Shown here: piece after piece, positions 36,800 through 47,100 of the stretch
How positions within the stretch are numbered: position 1 is the first letter of the stretch
How the letters are laid out: each line of letters begins with the position of its first letter
Source of the DNA: Paracoccaceae bacterium
Lineage (GTDB): Bacteria > Pseudomonadota > Alphaproteobacteria > Rhodobacterales > Rhodobacteraceae
DNA length: 64,000 nucleotides
Reading direction: 5' to 3'
NCBI GenBank assembly: GCA_020630695.1
Contig: JAHDIS010000006.1
Span: 1 to 64,000, forward strand
The notes under the pieces: model-generated
Told to the model about the DNA's origin: nothing
Seen by the model: the letters and a program-made list of their open reading frames with translations, nothing else
Database searches by the model: none
Translations under genes and position numbers: made by a program

Positions 36800-37885
36800 A
36801 TGACTGACGAACACAGATTTCCCTGCTCAAACTGCGGCGCAGATTATCGGTTTGACCCGGAAGCTGGCCAGTTGGTTTGCGACCACTGCGGCGCACAGGA
36901 AGAAGTCACACAGTCCGGGCCATGGGCAGGCGGCATTCGTGAACTGGATTTCAGATCGGCAATGAAAAACCTGCTGCCGTTGCAGGACATGGAAGAAACC
37001 CGCGTTTCGCATTGCCCCAACTGCGCTGCAGAAGTCGAATTCAATCCTGATCTTCATGCCGCTGAATGCCCTTTCTGTGCAACACCGGTGGTGACCGATA
37101 CCGGAACCCACAGACATATCAAACCGCGCGGCGTTCTGCCCTTTGCCATGGATGAAGGCTCGGCTCGGGACGCCATGACCGACTGGCTTGGGTCTTTGTG
37201 GTTTGCGCCAAACGGGCTGCAGGATTATGCGCGCAAAGGGCGCAAACTGACCGGGATCTACGTTCCTTACTGGACGTTCGATGCGGACACTCGGTCGGCC
37301 TACAAGGGCGAGAGGGGCACGATATACTACGAATCCCGCACCGTTCGCCGGAACGGCAAGACCGAAACCATTCGCGTTCAAAAAATCCGTTGGAGCCCGG
37401 CGTCCGGACGCGTGCAAAGGTTCTTTGACGATGTATTGGTGCTGGCGTCACAGTCGCTGCCAAAGCGGTTTACCGACGCGCTTGAGCCGTGGGATCTGTC
37501 CGCGATGGAGCCCTACAGCCCAGAGTTTTTGGCCGGGTTTCGCGCCGAAGGATATCAGGTCGATCTGGACGAAGGGTTTCACGAGGCCCGCGCGCACATG
37601 GAGCGCGTCATCGAACGGGATGTGAAATTCGACATCGGCGGCGATCGCCAACGGGTCATCCACGTCGATACCGATATGAATGACATCACGTTCAAGCACG
37701 TCCTGCTGCCGGTCTGGCTGGCGGCCTACAAATATCGCGGCAAGAGTTATCGGTTTGTCGTCAATGGACGCACTGGGCGTGTTCAGGGCGAGCGGCCCTA
37801 CTCTGCGATAAAGATCACAATCGCCATTGTGGTCGGGCTATTGATTGCCGCTGCAATTGGCTATGGATTCGCCATGAGCCAATGA
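36800..37885 (+). CDS. Membrane-anchored protein with two N-terminal zinc ribbons
   Basis: The 361-residue protein has two CxxC pairs of zinc ribbons: FPCSNCGADY with VCDHCGAQ (residues 9-30) and SHCPNCAAEV with ECPFCATP (~70-92). A large middle domain (KLTGIYVPYWTFDADTRSAYKGERG onward) is followed by one C-terminal transmembrane helix (IAIVVGLLIAAAIGYGF). The layout resembles Bacillus YdjG, a zinc-ribbon membrane protein of the pspA-ydjGHI operon. Similar genes are often mislabelled as PriA-type helicases because of the zinc ribbon, but there is no helicase motif here. Confidence 0.8.
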   Translation: MTDEHRFPCSNCGADYRFDPEAGQLVCDHCGAQEEVTQSGPWAGGIRELDFRSAMKNLLPLQDMEETRVSHCPNCAAEVEFNPDLHAAECPFCATPVVTDTGTHRHIKPRGVLPFAMDEGSARDAMTDWLGSLWFAPNGLQDYARKGRKLTGIYVPYWTFDADTRSAYKGERGTIYYESRTVRRNGKTETIRVQKIRWSPASGRVQRFFDDVLVLASQSLPKRFTDALEPWDLSAMEPYSPEFLAGFRAEGYQVDLDEGFHEARAHMERVIERDVKFDIGGDRQRVIHVDTDMNDITFKHVLLPVWLAAYKYRGKSYRFVVNGRTGRVQGERPYSAIKITIAIVVGLLIAAAIGYGFAMSQ

Positions 37886-37913
37886 CCGTTGCTTGACGGC
37901 AATGCGGACAATC

Positions 37914-37925
37914 GTTAGCGCTAAC
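37914..37925. promoter_or_regulatory. Candidate LacI-family operator upstream of fructokinase
   Basis: GTTAGCGCTAAC is a perfect 12-bp palindrome with the central CG typical of LacI-family operators. It lies 31 bp before the fructokinase ATG and 16 bp after a TTGACG (37893-37898) that could be a -35 element, so a bound repressor would cover the -10 region. About sixteen 12-bp palindromes are expected by chance in the window, so the call rests on position and CG-centred form. No LacI gene is present in the window. Confidence 0.45.
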
Positions 37926-37956
37926 CTTAACTATGCGGCGTGGAAAGGACTAAACA

Positions 37957-38856
37957 ATGATCTTGTGTTGTGGCGAAGCATTGATCGACATGCTGCCCCG
38001 TCAGTCGGACGCGGGCGAAGATGCCTTTGCGCCCTACGCAGGCGGCGCCGTTTTCAATACGGCGATTGCCTTGGGACGATTGGGTGCGCCAACCGGATAT
38101 CTGGGCGGTCTGTCCAACGATCTTTTTGGCAAACTGCTTTCAGAAACTTTGGGTGCTTCGAACGTTGATCATGGGCTTTGTCCACGCAGCGACCGGCCAA
38201 CCACTTTGGCCTTTGTCACTTTGACAAACGGTCATGCGCAATACGCATTCTACGACGAAGGCACAGCAGGGCGGATGCTGGAGACTTCGGACCTGAAAAG
38301 CCTGCCAGACACGGTCGAAGCCCTGTTCTTTGGCGGTATCAGCTTGGTGTCAGAGCCCGCCGCCGATACCTATGCGGCGCTGTGCACGGGTGAAACAAAC
38401 CGCCCGATCATGATTGATCCGAACATTCGTCCCGGCTTTATCACGGATGAAGCACGGTATCGGAACCGGCTGGCAGGTATGTTGGCAAACTCGGACGTCG
38501 TCAAACTGTCTGACGAAGACATGGCCTGGCTTGGATCTTCTCCAGAAGAGCTGCTGGCAGACCGTACGAATGTCGTGTTGATCACGCGCGGATCGGAAGG
38601 CGTTGATATTGTCACTGCTGCAGGAACCATACAGATCGCTGCAGAACGTGCCGAGGTCGTTGATACCGTTGGTGCCGGCGACACCTTTAACGCAGGCTTC
38701 CTTGCCGGTCTCCAGAAAGACGGGTTGTTGTCGCGCAACGCGCTGAGCCAAGCAACGCCGGATGGTCTGGCATCTGCCGCGCAGTTGGGCGTCAAAGCCG
38801 CCGCAATCACCGTCAGTCGCGCGGGTGCAAATCCGCCTTGGGCCTCTGAGCTATGA
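37957..38856 (+). CDS. PfkB-family sugar kinase, probable fructokinase
   Basis: The 299-residue protein begins [13 protein letters not shown], then [17 protein letters not shown] (the GG-N-A sugar-binding motif). The anion-hole/catalytic motif [17 protein letters not shown] lies near residue 236, with the base Asp in GAGD. The C-terminal [12 protein letters not shown] is typical of bacterial fructokinases. It phosphorylates a sugar, most likely D-fructose, at the 6-OH using ATP. The LacI-type palindrome upstream suggests sugar control. It overlaps dtd by 4 bp. Confidence 0.88.
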   Translation: MILCCGEALIDMLPRQSDAGEDAFAPYAGGAVFNTAIALGRLGAPTGYLGGLSNDLFGKLLSETLGASNVDHGLCPRSDRPTTLAFVTLTNGHAQYAFYDEGTAGRMLETSDLKSLPDTVEALFFGGISLVSEPAADTYAALCTGETNRPIMIDPNIRPGFITDEARYRNRLAGMLANSDVVKLSDEDMAWLGSSPEELLADRTNVVLITRGSEGVDIVTAAGTIQIAAERAEVVDTVGAGDTFNAGFLAGLQKDGLLSRNALSQATPDGLASAAQLGVKAAAITVSRAGANPPWASEL

Positions 38857-39296
38857 GGGCGCTCATCCAGCGTGTTTCCGAGGCGCGTGTTGCCGCCGAC
38901 GGCGAGACACTGGGTGAAATTGGACCGGGTCTGCTGATCCTCATTTGTGCCATGCAGGGCGACACCGAAGCTCAGGCCGACAAGCTGGCAAACAAGATCA
39001 CCAAATTGCGCATCTTCAAAGATGAAGATGGACGCATGAACCGGTCTTTGCTGGACACAGGCGGCAGCGTCTTGGTGGTCAGTCAGTTTACCCTTGCCGC
39101 TGACACGGCACGGGGAAACCGCCCCGGCTTTTCAACGGCAGCACCGCCCGCTGAAGGCGAGGCACTGTATACCTATTTCGCAGATCAATTTGCAGCCAAG
39201 GGCATTCAGACAGCCAAGGGCAAATTTGGGGCCGATATGGCCGTCAAACTCACCAACGATGGCCCCGTCACGATCTGGATGGACACCGACGACTGA
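38853..39296 (+). CDS. dtd: Dtd, D-aminoacyl-tRNA deacylase
   Basis: The 147-residue protein is Dtd along its entire length: [13 protein letters not shown] at the N-terminus, [11 protein letters not shown], the catalytic [18 protein letters not shown] segment (S-Q-F-T-L motif), and the C-terminal GxMxVxLxNDGPVT-type motif ([18 protein letters not shown]). The homodimer hydrolyses D-aminoacyl-tRNAs and glycyl-tRNA-Ala. The ATGA overlap couples its translation to the fructokinase gene, though the functions are unrelated. Confidence 0.95.
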   Translation: MRALIQRVSEARVAADGETLGEIGPGLLILICAMQGDTEAQADKLANKITKLRIFKDEDGRMNRSLLDTGGSVLVVSQFTLAADTARGNRPGFSTAAPPAEGEALYTYFADQFAAKGIQTAKGKFGADMAVKLTNDGPVTIWMDTDD

Positions 39297-39322
39297 CGAC
39301 TGAACACGCGCGTTGTCTGCGT

Positions 39323-40504
39323 CTACGGCTCCCGGAATGCCTCACGGGATTTGTAGAGCGGCTTCAGCAAGTACTGCAGCACGGTCTTTTCTCCGGTGTG
39401 CAACTCGGCCTGAGCCTGCATCCCCGGACGAATTTCGATCATCGCCTGACGGTCAGTCATCGACGACATATCAACCCGGATTGAAACACGGTAATGCGGC
39501 TGGGCGTCCGGGTTTCGCTCGTCCTTGAACGTGTCGGCGGAAATTACATCTACCCGCCCTTTGAGTGTGCCGTAGATGGTATAGTCATAGGCAGTCAGCT
39601 TGATTGTGGCTTCTTGTCCCGGACGAATGTTCGCGATGTTTTCAGGTTTGATCTGCGCTTCGACAAACAGATCCTCGTTCATTGGGATGATCTGAAGGAT
39701 TTCTTCACCCGGCCGAACAACGCCGCCAATCGTAGTGACGGCCAGCCCATTCACGATGCCATGCATAGGCGAGGTCAAAACTGTCCGGTTCAACTGATCC
39801 TGACTGGACTTCAGGTTTTGGCGCAGGGTCGCCAACTCCTTGAGTGTGTCAGAGTATTCTTCGGCCTGCGCCAGCTCTGTCTGCGTTACGATCTCGTCAT
39901 AAGCCTTGCGGGCATCCGCGTGGGTTTTTCGGGCGCGCGTGACTTCGATCAGGGCAACCACTTTCTTCGACAAGAGCGACTCCATGAGTTCCAGCTCAGA
40001 TGTCGCTTGGGTCAGGATGCGCTGCGCACCCGCCCGCCGGGATTCATAGTCAGATGTGCGAGCTGCCAAAAGGGCCCGCTCCGAAGCCACCATATCCGGC
40101 AAACGCTGCGCCAAAGAGGCGGGGACATCAAAGAACGAAGCCCCCGCCAGTTCGGCCTCGAGCCGCAGGCGGCGGATCTCGAGGGCGGTGATCTGATCGC
40201 GCAAATCGTCCACGGATGATTGAAACTGAGTGCCATGCAAACGGGCCAACACGTCGCCACGCATGACTTCGTCACCCTCTTTGACCAGCAGTTCAGTCAG
40301 AATGCCCCCTTCGAGGTTCTGAATGATCTGTGGGCGCGATGAAGAAATGATCTGACCTTCGCCCCGTACGATTTCATCAACCCAAGCATAGCTGGCCCAG
40401 ATGATGAACACCCAGACCGAGGCTGCGCACAGCCAGACCGTCATCGACGGCCCCTTGAGGTCCTGACGCAATTGGGACGCAAGGTTTGTACTGGTTACGG
40501 CCAT
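39323..40504 (-). CDS. HlyD-family type I secretion membrane-fusion protein
   Basis: The 393-residue protein has a short cytoplasmic N-terminus, one transmembrane helix (MTVWLCAASVWVFIIWASYAW), the lipoyl half SRPQIIQNLEGGILTELLVKEGD, a long coiled coil (residues ~95-240), and the second half with VLTSPMHGIVNGLAVTTIGGVV. The C-terminal beta-barrel ends near GMQAQAELHTGEKTVLQYLLKPL, the typical HlyD/LapC ending. It bridges the inner-membrane ABC exporter and the TolC protein. It is the last gene of a four-gene type I secretion operon, overlapping the exporter gene by one base. Confidence 0.92.
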   Translation of the reverse strand: MAVTSTNLASQLRQDLKGPSMTVWLCAASVWVFIIWASYAWVDEIVRGEGQIISSSRPQIIQNLEGGILTELLVKEGDEVMRGDVLARLHGTQFQSSVDDLRDQITALEIRRLRLEAELAGASFFDVPASLAQRLPDMVASERALLAARTSDYESRRAGAQRILTQATSELELMESLLSKKVVALIEVTRARKTHADARKAYDEIVTQTELAQAEEYSDTLKELATLRQNLKSSQDQLNRTVLTSPMHGIVNGLAVTTIGGVVRPGEEILQIIPMNEDLFVEAQIKPENIANIRPGQEATIKLTAYDYTIYGTLKGRVDVISADTFKDERNPDAQPHYRVSIRVDMSSMTDRQAMIEIRPGMQAQAELHTGEKTVLQYLLKPLYKSREAFREP

Positions 40505-42726
40505 CAGGCTGCTCCTGTTTGAGCGGTACGAAGATGATCAAGAACCTGATCACGTGGCCCGTCGATCGCCATTCGGCCATTCGCCAAGATCAGGGTTCGC
40601 GATGCCAGGCTCAGGATCGGAACCCGGTGCGTTGCGATGACAGCGGTTCGGCCCTCCAGCCAGCTTTCCAGACGGGAAATGAGTGTCTTTTCCAATGTCT
40701 GATCCAAGGCTGCCGTGGGTTCATCCAACAGGCAGATATCGGGATCCTGAAGCCACAAACGGGCCCAGCCAATGCTCTGGCGCTGACCAACAGACAGGCC
40801 TTCGCCACCATCTCGGATTTCTAGATCCAGACCTTTGGGATGCGCTTTGACGTATTGACCGAGACCAGCAAAATCCAAGGCTTCGAACAGCCGGTCGTCG
40901 TCACGTTCCAGCATATTCAGATTGAGATTGTCACGCAGCGTGCCGTGGAACAGGCGAACATCCTGCCCAAGATAGCCAATGCAACGGCGCAGATCGCGCG
41001 GGTCGATCTGGCCAATTTCTGTACCATCAATCAACAGCTGCCCGGTTCCCGATGCGTAAAGCCCGGTGAGCAGTTTGAGGAATGTCGATTTCCCAGAACC
41101 ATTCGCGCCAAGAATCGCCAGGGTTTGCCCCGGTTTGATCGCAAGCTTGGGCAAATCGAGAACGGCGGACGCCTCCGGATCATAGCGATAGCTCACATCT
41201 CGCAGTTCGTAGTTCCCCAAGAGCTTTTCGCGGCGCAGATAGGTGCGTTCCTCTGCCCGATCCTGCGGAATATGCGCGATGCCATCCAACCCATCCAGTG
41301 CAGCCTTCACATTACCCCAACGGGCCAGAATGCTGGACAGCTGCGTTAGTGGTGCCAGTGTCCGGGATGACAGAATGCCCACAGCGATAATGGAGCCAAC
41401 CGTGAATTGACCGGCGAAAACCAGATATGTCCCGGTGATGACCGCAGCCACGTAGGTGCCTTGCTGAACGCCTTGGCTCCAGAAGGTGAGAGTGGCCGCA
41501 AGGCGGCGTTGCTGCGACGACTTGAGCGCCTGAACAGCCGTCAACTCTTCCCAATAGCGGCGGAACCTGTCTTCGGCACGCTGAGTCTTGATGGTGTCCA
41601 GCTCAACGACCGTTTCCTGCAAAAGTCTTGACTGTTTTGCCGTAGCGCCCTGCATCTCCTGCGTCAGGCGGATCATGCGTTTTTGCATGAAAAAGCCCGG
41701 GACGACCATCAGCAAGCCACCTGCGATCAAGACCCAGACAACCGATCCTGCGATCGACCAAACAAGCAGGAGAAAGACAAAGATGAACGGAATATCCGCC
41801 AAAGCGCCAACCGTGGACGCGGTAAAAAACTCACGGACAGAGCCAAATTCTCGCATGGATGAGAACAGCTGCGAAGGCGAACGCCCGGGCAGGTCAGAAC
41901 GCATGCCCAGCAGACGATCCATCAGGGTTGTTTGCACGCCCAGTTCAATCTGGCGTCCAGCACCATCGAGCAATTGGGAACGCGCAATCTTGAGAAACGC
42001 TTCGAGCAAAAGCGCGATGCCAGCACCAGCTGCCAAGACCCACAGGGTGGCAGTGGATTGGTGCGGGATCACACGGTCGTAGACCTGCAAAGAGAACAAG
42101 GCCACTGAAACAGCCAACAGGTTTGCAACGAAGGAACCCAGCGCGACCTCACCGAAATGGCGTTTGAAACGGCCAAACTGCCCCCAGAACCAATGGGTCT
42201 TGGCATTGATGCCAGCATGGTTTTCGGACAGCATTTTTACCGGTGCTTCAGCGTGCAACAAGGTGCCGCTGAAATAAGGTGAAAACTCTGCAATGCCGAC
42301 CTCGGATTTACGATCCGTACCGGTCTCATCATAGATCGTCAGCCCACCTGCCTCTTGCGAGAGCACAAGGACGGCCTGACCGTTGTTCATAAGAGCAATC
42401 GCAGGCCAGAGCGATGGTGACAGTCCCTCGGGCTCGCGCACCTCTGCGACCAGTCCGGCAGCTTCGAGACCTGCTTTCATCGCGTCAGAGTCGAAGCTGT
42501 CATCTTCGCCGCGCCGCTGCGCCAAGGCCTCCAGCACATCAGAGTTTTTGGCATCCACACCCAGTCTGCCAGCCAACACGCGGATCAGATCTGCCCGTGC
42601 TTTCGCCCGCTCAGAATTTCTGGGCGCGCGCTTCACGACATTTGCGGGCTGAACTTTGGTTGGGACTGCGCGCAGAACGGCCTGCCGTGCACGGCCTGCC
42701 ATCTGGAGAATGGGTGCCGAGGTCAA
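40504..42726 (-). CDS. Type I secretion ABC exporter (LapB-like, with C39-like domain)
   Basis: The 740-residue protein has an N-terminal C39-peptidase-like domain (~45-165) that lacks the catalytic Cys, so it should bind but not cleave substrate. Six transmembrane helices follow (~195-480), then the ATPase: Walker A ILGANGSGKSTFL, signature LSVGQRQSIGWARLWL, Walker B DICLLDEPTAALD and H-loop ATHRV. This is the LapB/RtxB type of exporter used for large adhesins. It overlaps the TolC gene upstream by 4 bp and the HlyD gene downstream by 1 bp. Confidence 0.92.
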   Translation of the reverse strand: MTSAPILQMAGRARQAVLRAVPTKVQPANVVKRAPRNSERAKARADLIRVLAGRLGVDAKNSDVLEALAQRRGEDDSFDSDAMKAGLEAAGLVAEVREPEGLSPSLWPAIALMNNGQAVLVLSQEAGGLTIYDETGTDRKSEVGIAEFSPYFSGTLLHAEAPVKMLSENHAGINAKTHWFWGQFGRFKRHFGEVALGSFVANLLAVSVALFSLQVYDRVIPHQSTATLWVLAAGAGIALLLEAFLKIARSQLLDGAGRQIELGVQTTLMDRLLGMRSDLPGRSPSQLFSSMREFGSVREFFTASTVGALADIPFIFVFLLLVWSIAGSVVWVLIAGGLLMVVPGFFMQKRMIRLTQEMQGATAKQSRLLQETVVELDTIKTQRAEDRFRRYWEELTAVQALKSSQQRRLAATLTFWSQGVQQGTYVAAVITGTYLVFAGQFTVGSIIAVGILSSRTLAPLTQLSSILARWGNVKAALDGLDGIAHIPQDRAEERTYLRREKLLGNYELRDVSYRYDPEASAVLDLPKLAIKPGQTLAILGANGSGKSTFLKLLTGLYASGTGQLLIDGTEIGQIDPRDLRRCIGYLGQDVRLFHGTLRDNLNLNMLERDDDRLFEALDFAGLGQYVKAHPKGLDLEIRDGGEGLSVGQRQSIGWARLWLQDPDICLLDEPTAALDQTLEKTLISRLESWLEGRTAVIATHRVPILSLASRTLILANGRMAIDGPRDQVLDHLRTAQTGAA

Positions 42727-44042
42727 ATCTTCGCTCCCTCAGCCAAACCACCTTTCAGGCGGGCCAATTCCAATTCAGCTCTGGCAGCTTTGAACCGAAG
42801 CTCGATCTCGGTTTCCAGTGCGGATGCGTAGGTCTCATAGACGCCGACCACATCCATGGCCTGACGCTGCCCGCCCTCATACTGCGCGCGAAACAAGTCC
42901 AGGTTTTGCTTGGCTGAAGCCGTCAGGCTTTTCGCCTCGGTTGCTTGTCTTCGGTATGCCTCAAGCTGGCGCGACTGCGCCGCGATCTTGCGGCTGGCGT
43001 CCTCTGCGGCTTCAGCCACACGGCGCTCAGCGATTTCCTTGGTTGCCTCGATGGCCTGAAACTCGGCCATCGTGCCAAAACCAAAGAGTGAATCTGTCGT
43101 CACTTCAACGCCCATCGCACCGTTGGTGCTGGCATTGGCGGACAATCCGGGCAAATGGCTTGCGCGGGAAATCCGTGCCTCAGCCATCGCGCGGTCACGT
43201 TCGGCGCGTGCGCGGATCACACCCAGCGCTTCGGCCTGAACAGAAGACTTCAAACCACCGATGCCGCGCAGGTCGTCCATCGGACGGGCAGACATCGCGT
43301 TCAGTTCTGCAATCGCTGTAATCGTTGCTTCTTGGGCTTCACCAGCCCGGGCACGGATCGATGCCAGCTTTTGCTTTAGAACGTTGAGGTCAGACATGTT
43401 GGACACGCCGCCATTTACGCGTTCCTGCATCACCCATTCAAAGTGCGCCATTTCCTTGAGGCCACTGTTGAGATGCGTCCGCAAAACGCGGTTTTCCTCT
43501 GCCTTCAGGTACAAGGACAGGGCTTGGTAGACGCGTTCGTTTCCGTCTTCGACCAACGTGACCGCCGCCATTTCGACATTGGCCTTTGCCAGATCGCGCT
43601 CGGCAATCTTGCGCCCGTTGTCAAAGATGACTTGTTGCAGCACCAGATCGGCGACGAAGGTTCCGAGCGAGTTCAATGAAACCGACGGCCCGATCTTGGG
43701 AAGCCAATTGTATTTGGCGGCCTGCTCGCGCAGTCGGGCGACTTTCAGTTCGGCCTCGGCCACGCGGCTATCAGATGCAATGACGGCCTCGGCTACGCGG
43801 CTGTACGGCGTGCCAGAGACCAACACCGAAGGCCGGTGTTGCAAGGTCTTGATGATTTCGGATGCGTCAGATGGGCGGGACACCGCCTTTTGAGCTATGG
43901 GCCCAGCATCAGATGCCACGCCTACCTCGGGCTGAGCACCCAAGAATCGCGACACCGTGCCTTCCCCGGCACCATTACTCATACATCCGGGTAAAATCGC
44001 CAACATAGCGATGATACCCAGGCTCCGCCTGCTCTTACTCAT
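42723..44042 (-). CDS. TolC-family outer-membrane lipoprotein of the type I secretion system
   Basis: The 439-residue protein has a signal peptide with a likely lipobox (LAILPGC). It shows the duplicated coiled-coil/beta structure of TolC-type efflux proteins, for example RVAEAELKVARLREQAAKYNWLPKIGPSVSL and the second half ending with QYEGGQRQAMDVVGVYETYASALETEIELRFKAARAELELARLKGG. It would form the outer-membrane channel of the exporter. A GC hairpin lies between it and the adhesin gene upstream; it overlaps the ABC exporter gene by 4 bp. Confidence 0.88.
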   Translation of the reverse strand: MSKSRRSLGIIAMLAILPGCMSNGAGEGTVSRFLGAQPEVGVASDAGPIAQKAVSRPSDASEIIKTLQHRPSVLVSGTPYSRVAEAVIASDSRVAEAELKVARLREQAAKYNWLPKIGPSVSLNSLGTFVADLVLQQVIFDNGRKIAERDLAKANVEMAAVTLVEDGNERVYQALSLYLKAEENRVLRTHLNSGLKEMAHFEWVMQERVNGGVSNMSDLNVLKQKLASIRARAGEAQEATITAIAELNAMSARPMDDLRGIGGLKSSVQAEALGVIRARAERDRAMAEARISRASHLPGLSANASTNGAMGVEVTTDSLFGFGTMAEFQAIEATKEIAERRVAEAAEDASRKIAAQSRQLEAYRRQATEAKSLTASAKQNLDLFRAQYEGGQRQAMDVVGVYETYASALETEIELRFKAARAELELARLKGGLAEGAKI

Positions 44043-44084
44043 TTCGGCCCCCGCAACGGCTCGTTTATATTTATCGGGATCCGG

Positions 44085-44103
44085 GGCCCGGTTCAGCCGG
44101 GCC
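44085..44103 (-). other. Hairpin between the adhesin and TolC genes (possible attenuator)
   Basis: GGCCCGG (44085-44091) and CCGGGCC (44097-44103) form a 7-bp GC stem with a 5-nt loop in the 79-bp gap between the adhesin stop and the tolC start. No U-tract follows on the minus strand, so it is not a classical terminator. It could stabilise the adhesin mRNA or reduce transcription of the secretion genes. Confidence 0.5.
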
Positions 44104-44121
44104 TCCGGACGGTACTCAGTA

Positions 44122-47100
44122 TTAGACGACGCCGGTGTTTACCCAGACATCTTCGTCAATCAGGACAGTGGCATCGCCCAGAGTAAAGGCGTTGTAGGTA
44201 TTGCCGTCCTGCGTGGCCGTCCCGGCGCGTTCTGCACCAGTGATGGTCACTGTATCGTCACTGCCACCCTCAATCACGAGGACATCCGTCGTGGAGGAGA
44301 GCGCGGTGATCTGGTCTTCTGTGATCGTCAATTCACTGTCTTCTGCGAAATGTAGATCGATTGTTTCGATCTGGAATTCAGACAGTGCGTTGGCGATGCC
44401 ATCGCTCATTGCGACTGTGTTGCTTGATGGATCATCTGTAACCAACAAGGCACCTGATGTGTTGCCCGCAGCATCGGTCGAGGTGACCACAAGCTGCGTG
44501 CCATCAGACACGGCCTCAGAGAAATTGTAGTAGGTCGGCCCGCCGTTCGGGATGGTGAACTGGCTTTCAATGTCCACATCAACGACGTTCGCCGTCGCGC
44601 CTTCCACCAGCTGGCTGATGGTCACCGGATCTGCTGTTGTTTCAATGCGGAGTTCATCCACACCTGTGCCATCCCGGCCATAGCCAACCCAGTCCAGCGC
44701 CCCGGGCGCTTCTGTGTCGTATTCGACCGTTTGCGTTTCAACCCGGACGTTGCCCGCCGCATCGGTGGCTTCCATCACAATGGTCGCTTCACCGTCGCCT
44801 GTTGGCATGGCTTCTGGCGGAATATCCACCGTCCACGAACCATCCGCCGCAACTGTCGCCGCGTGAACCATACCGCCGAAGGTGATGTTCACGGACGAGC
44901 CACTTTCAACCTGACCAGTCAGGGTCATGCCGGCCTGGGCTTCTTCGGCGTTGATGACATTGTCGCCACCTGCCAGCCCATCGGCATTGTCCAGCGAAAG
45001 TACGCGGACAACCGTGTCGACTTCGAGTTGAGTTGTGGTTTCCGCTTCATTGCCGACCGCATCAACCGTGACGATCTGTACATCAACAGTGGTTTCACCG
45101 TCCGGCAACTCGCCGCTGTCCAGAACGATCGACCAGTTCCCGTTGCTATCCACATCCGCCGTGCGAGACATGCCGCCAACAATAACCTCGACAGTACCGC
45201 CTGGTTCTGTGGTGCCGGTCAGCGTGACGCCTGCGCCGCGTTCAACGTTGTTGATGACGTTGTCTGCCGTGACAGGATCAGCGCTTACGCCAAACCCAAC
45301 AACTTCGGTATCAACCTGAACCGAGTCGGTGCGGGTCAGAACGTTACCCGCGCTGTCGGTAATTGTCGCTGTGATTTCAGCAAGATATGTGCCCTGCTCG
45401 ACTTCCGCAGCCGAGAATGGCGCCTGCCAGATGCCGTTCGCTCCGGTCTGAACCGTGTGCGAGACACCGTTCATCGTGACGACAACCATTTGACCGGGGT
45501 TCGATGTACCGGTCAGAACCACACCGTCAGAGGCTTCGTCGTAGTTTACGATATCATCGCCTTCGACCGGCGCGGGGCTGATTGTCAGAATACCGGCGTC
45601 GGTATCAAAACGCACATCCTGCGAGACCTGATCCACGTTGCCTGCGGCATCCGTGGCCGTTGCTGTCATCGTGAAGGTGTCTTCTCCGGATGGCAGCTGC
45701 GCCGCGCTGAATACAGCGGTCCAGGACCCATCGGCCGCGACCACTGCGTTGACGCTGGCCCCTGCCAAGGAAACCACAACAGAACTGCCGGGCTCGACCT
45801 GCCCTGTCAAAGTCAGACCCTGATCGGCTTCGGCGCGGTTGACTACCTGATCGGCGCCGCCCGGCGTCGAAGTGATGTCCAGATCACGAACCAGCGTATC
45901 CACATCCAACGAACCGTTGGCCGTTGCCATGTTGCCTGCGGCATCTGTCGCGACAGCCGTGACATCCAGCGTTTGCTCGCCGGTTGGGATTTCCGCTGCG
46001 CTAAAGTCTGCGGACCATGCACCGTTGGCACCTGCGGTCACCGTGTGGGTCACCGTGCCAAGCGTGACTTCGACCACAGCACCAGCCTGCGCTGTGCCTG
46101 TCAGTGTCACACCGTCGGAATGTTCGTCAAAGTTGACCACGCCATCCTGTTCAACAGTGGCCGTGACAACGCTGACCGACGTTTCGGTGTCGATCTGGAT
46201 GCTGCCAGAGGCCGTCGCCGTGTTGCCCGCCGCGTCGGTAGACGTCGCGGATACAGCAAGGCTGGTCTCGCCCTCGGGAATGAGAGCCGTTGGGATCGTA
46301 ATGGTCCAGATACCGTCGGCGCCAACAACTGTGTTGATGACGGTTCCGGCGACGGTGACAGCGACAGCTGCACCGGCTTCGCCTTGGCCAGACAATTGGA
46401 CACCATCACTGCGTTCCGTGTTGTTCACCACTCCGTCGCTGGTGACATTGCCGGTTTCGACGGTCAGCGAAGCTTCGGTATCCACATTGAATGTATGCGT
46501 TGTGACGGCACTGTTGCCCGCAATATCGGTCGATGTGATGGTCGCTGTGGTCTCGTACGTACCAGCGGCAAGATCACCACTGCCGAAAACCACGCTCCAT
46601 GCGCCATCTGCACCGGCAACGGCCGTCTGGCTGGCTCCGTCGATTTCAACAACCACGGTCGCGCCTGCTTCGGCGGTGCCGCTCAGGGTCACACCGGCAT
46701 TGTATTCGCCGTCGCTGACAAGGTTGTCACCGGTCAACGGGGCGTTTGTCAGCGAAACTTCAGTTACCGTGTCGATCGAAATCGTGTCCGTGACTGTCGT
46801 CGTATTTCCAAAGCTGTCAGTTGACGTGAGCGTCACATCGACAGTGTATTCACCTTCCGGCAGTACCGTTTCGTCAAAGGTGAACGACCAGCCGCCGCCC
46901 TCGGCAACCGTGATCGTTTCAGAATGCTCACCCACGGTGATGGTCAGGGTTGCACCCGCCTCACCCGTACCAGACACGGTTACGCCACCTTCATGGCTAA
47001 CCGCGTTGAACATATCTCCAACGCTGACAGTGCCTTCGCTGGTTTCAATGATTGGTGGTGTCGTGTCGATTTCGAACGTTGGACCGTCCAGTTCGGTCAC

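Noticed and set aside
36800-37885. PriA-type helicase label for the zinc-ribbon gene
   Set aside because: Only the zinc ribbons resemble PriA; no Walker or helicase motifs are present and the protein has a C-terminal membrane anchor.
44731-46824. 697-residue plus-strand open frame opposite the adhesin gene (and a 423-residue one at 45872-47143)
   Set aside because: Both are mirror frames of the Ig-repeat region; their sequence is repetitive with no domain, and the minus-strand reading gives a coherent adhesin.
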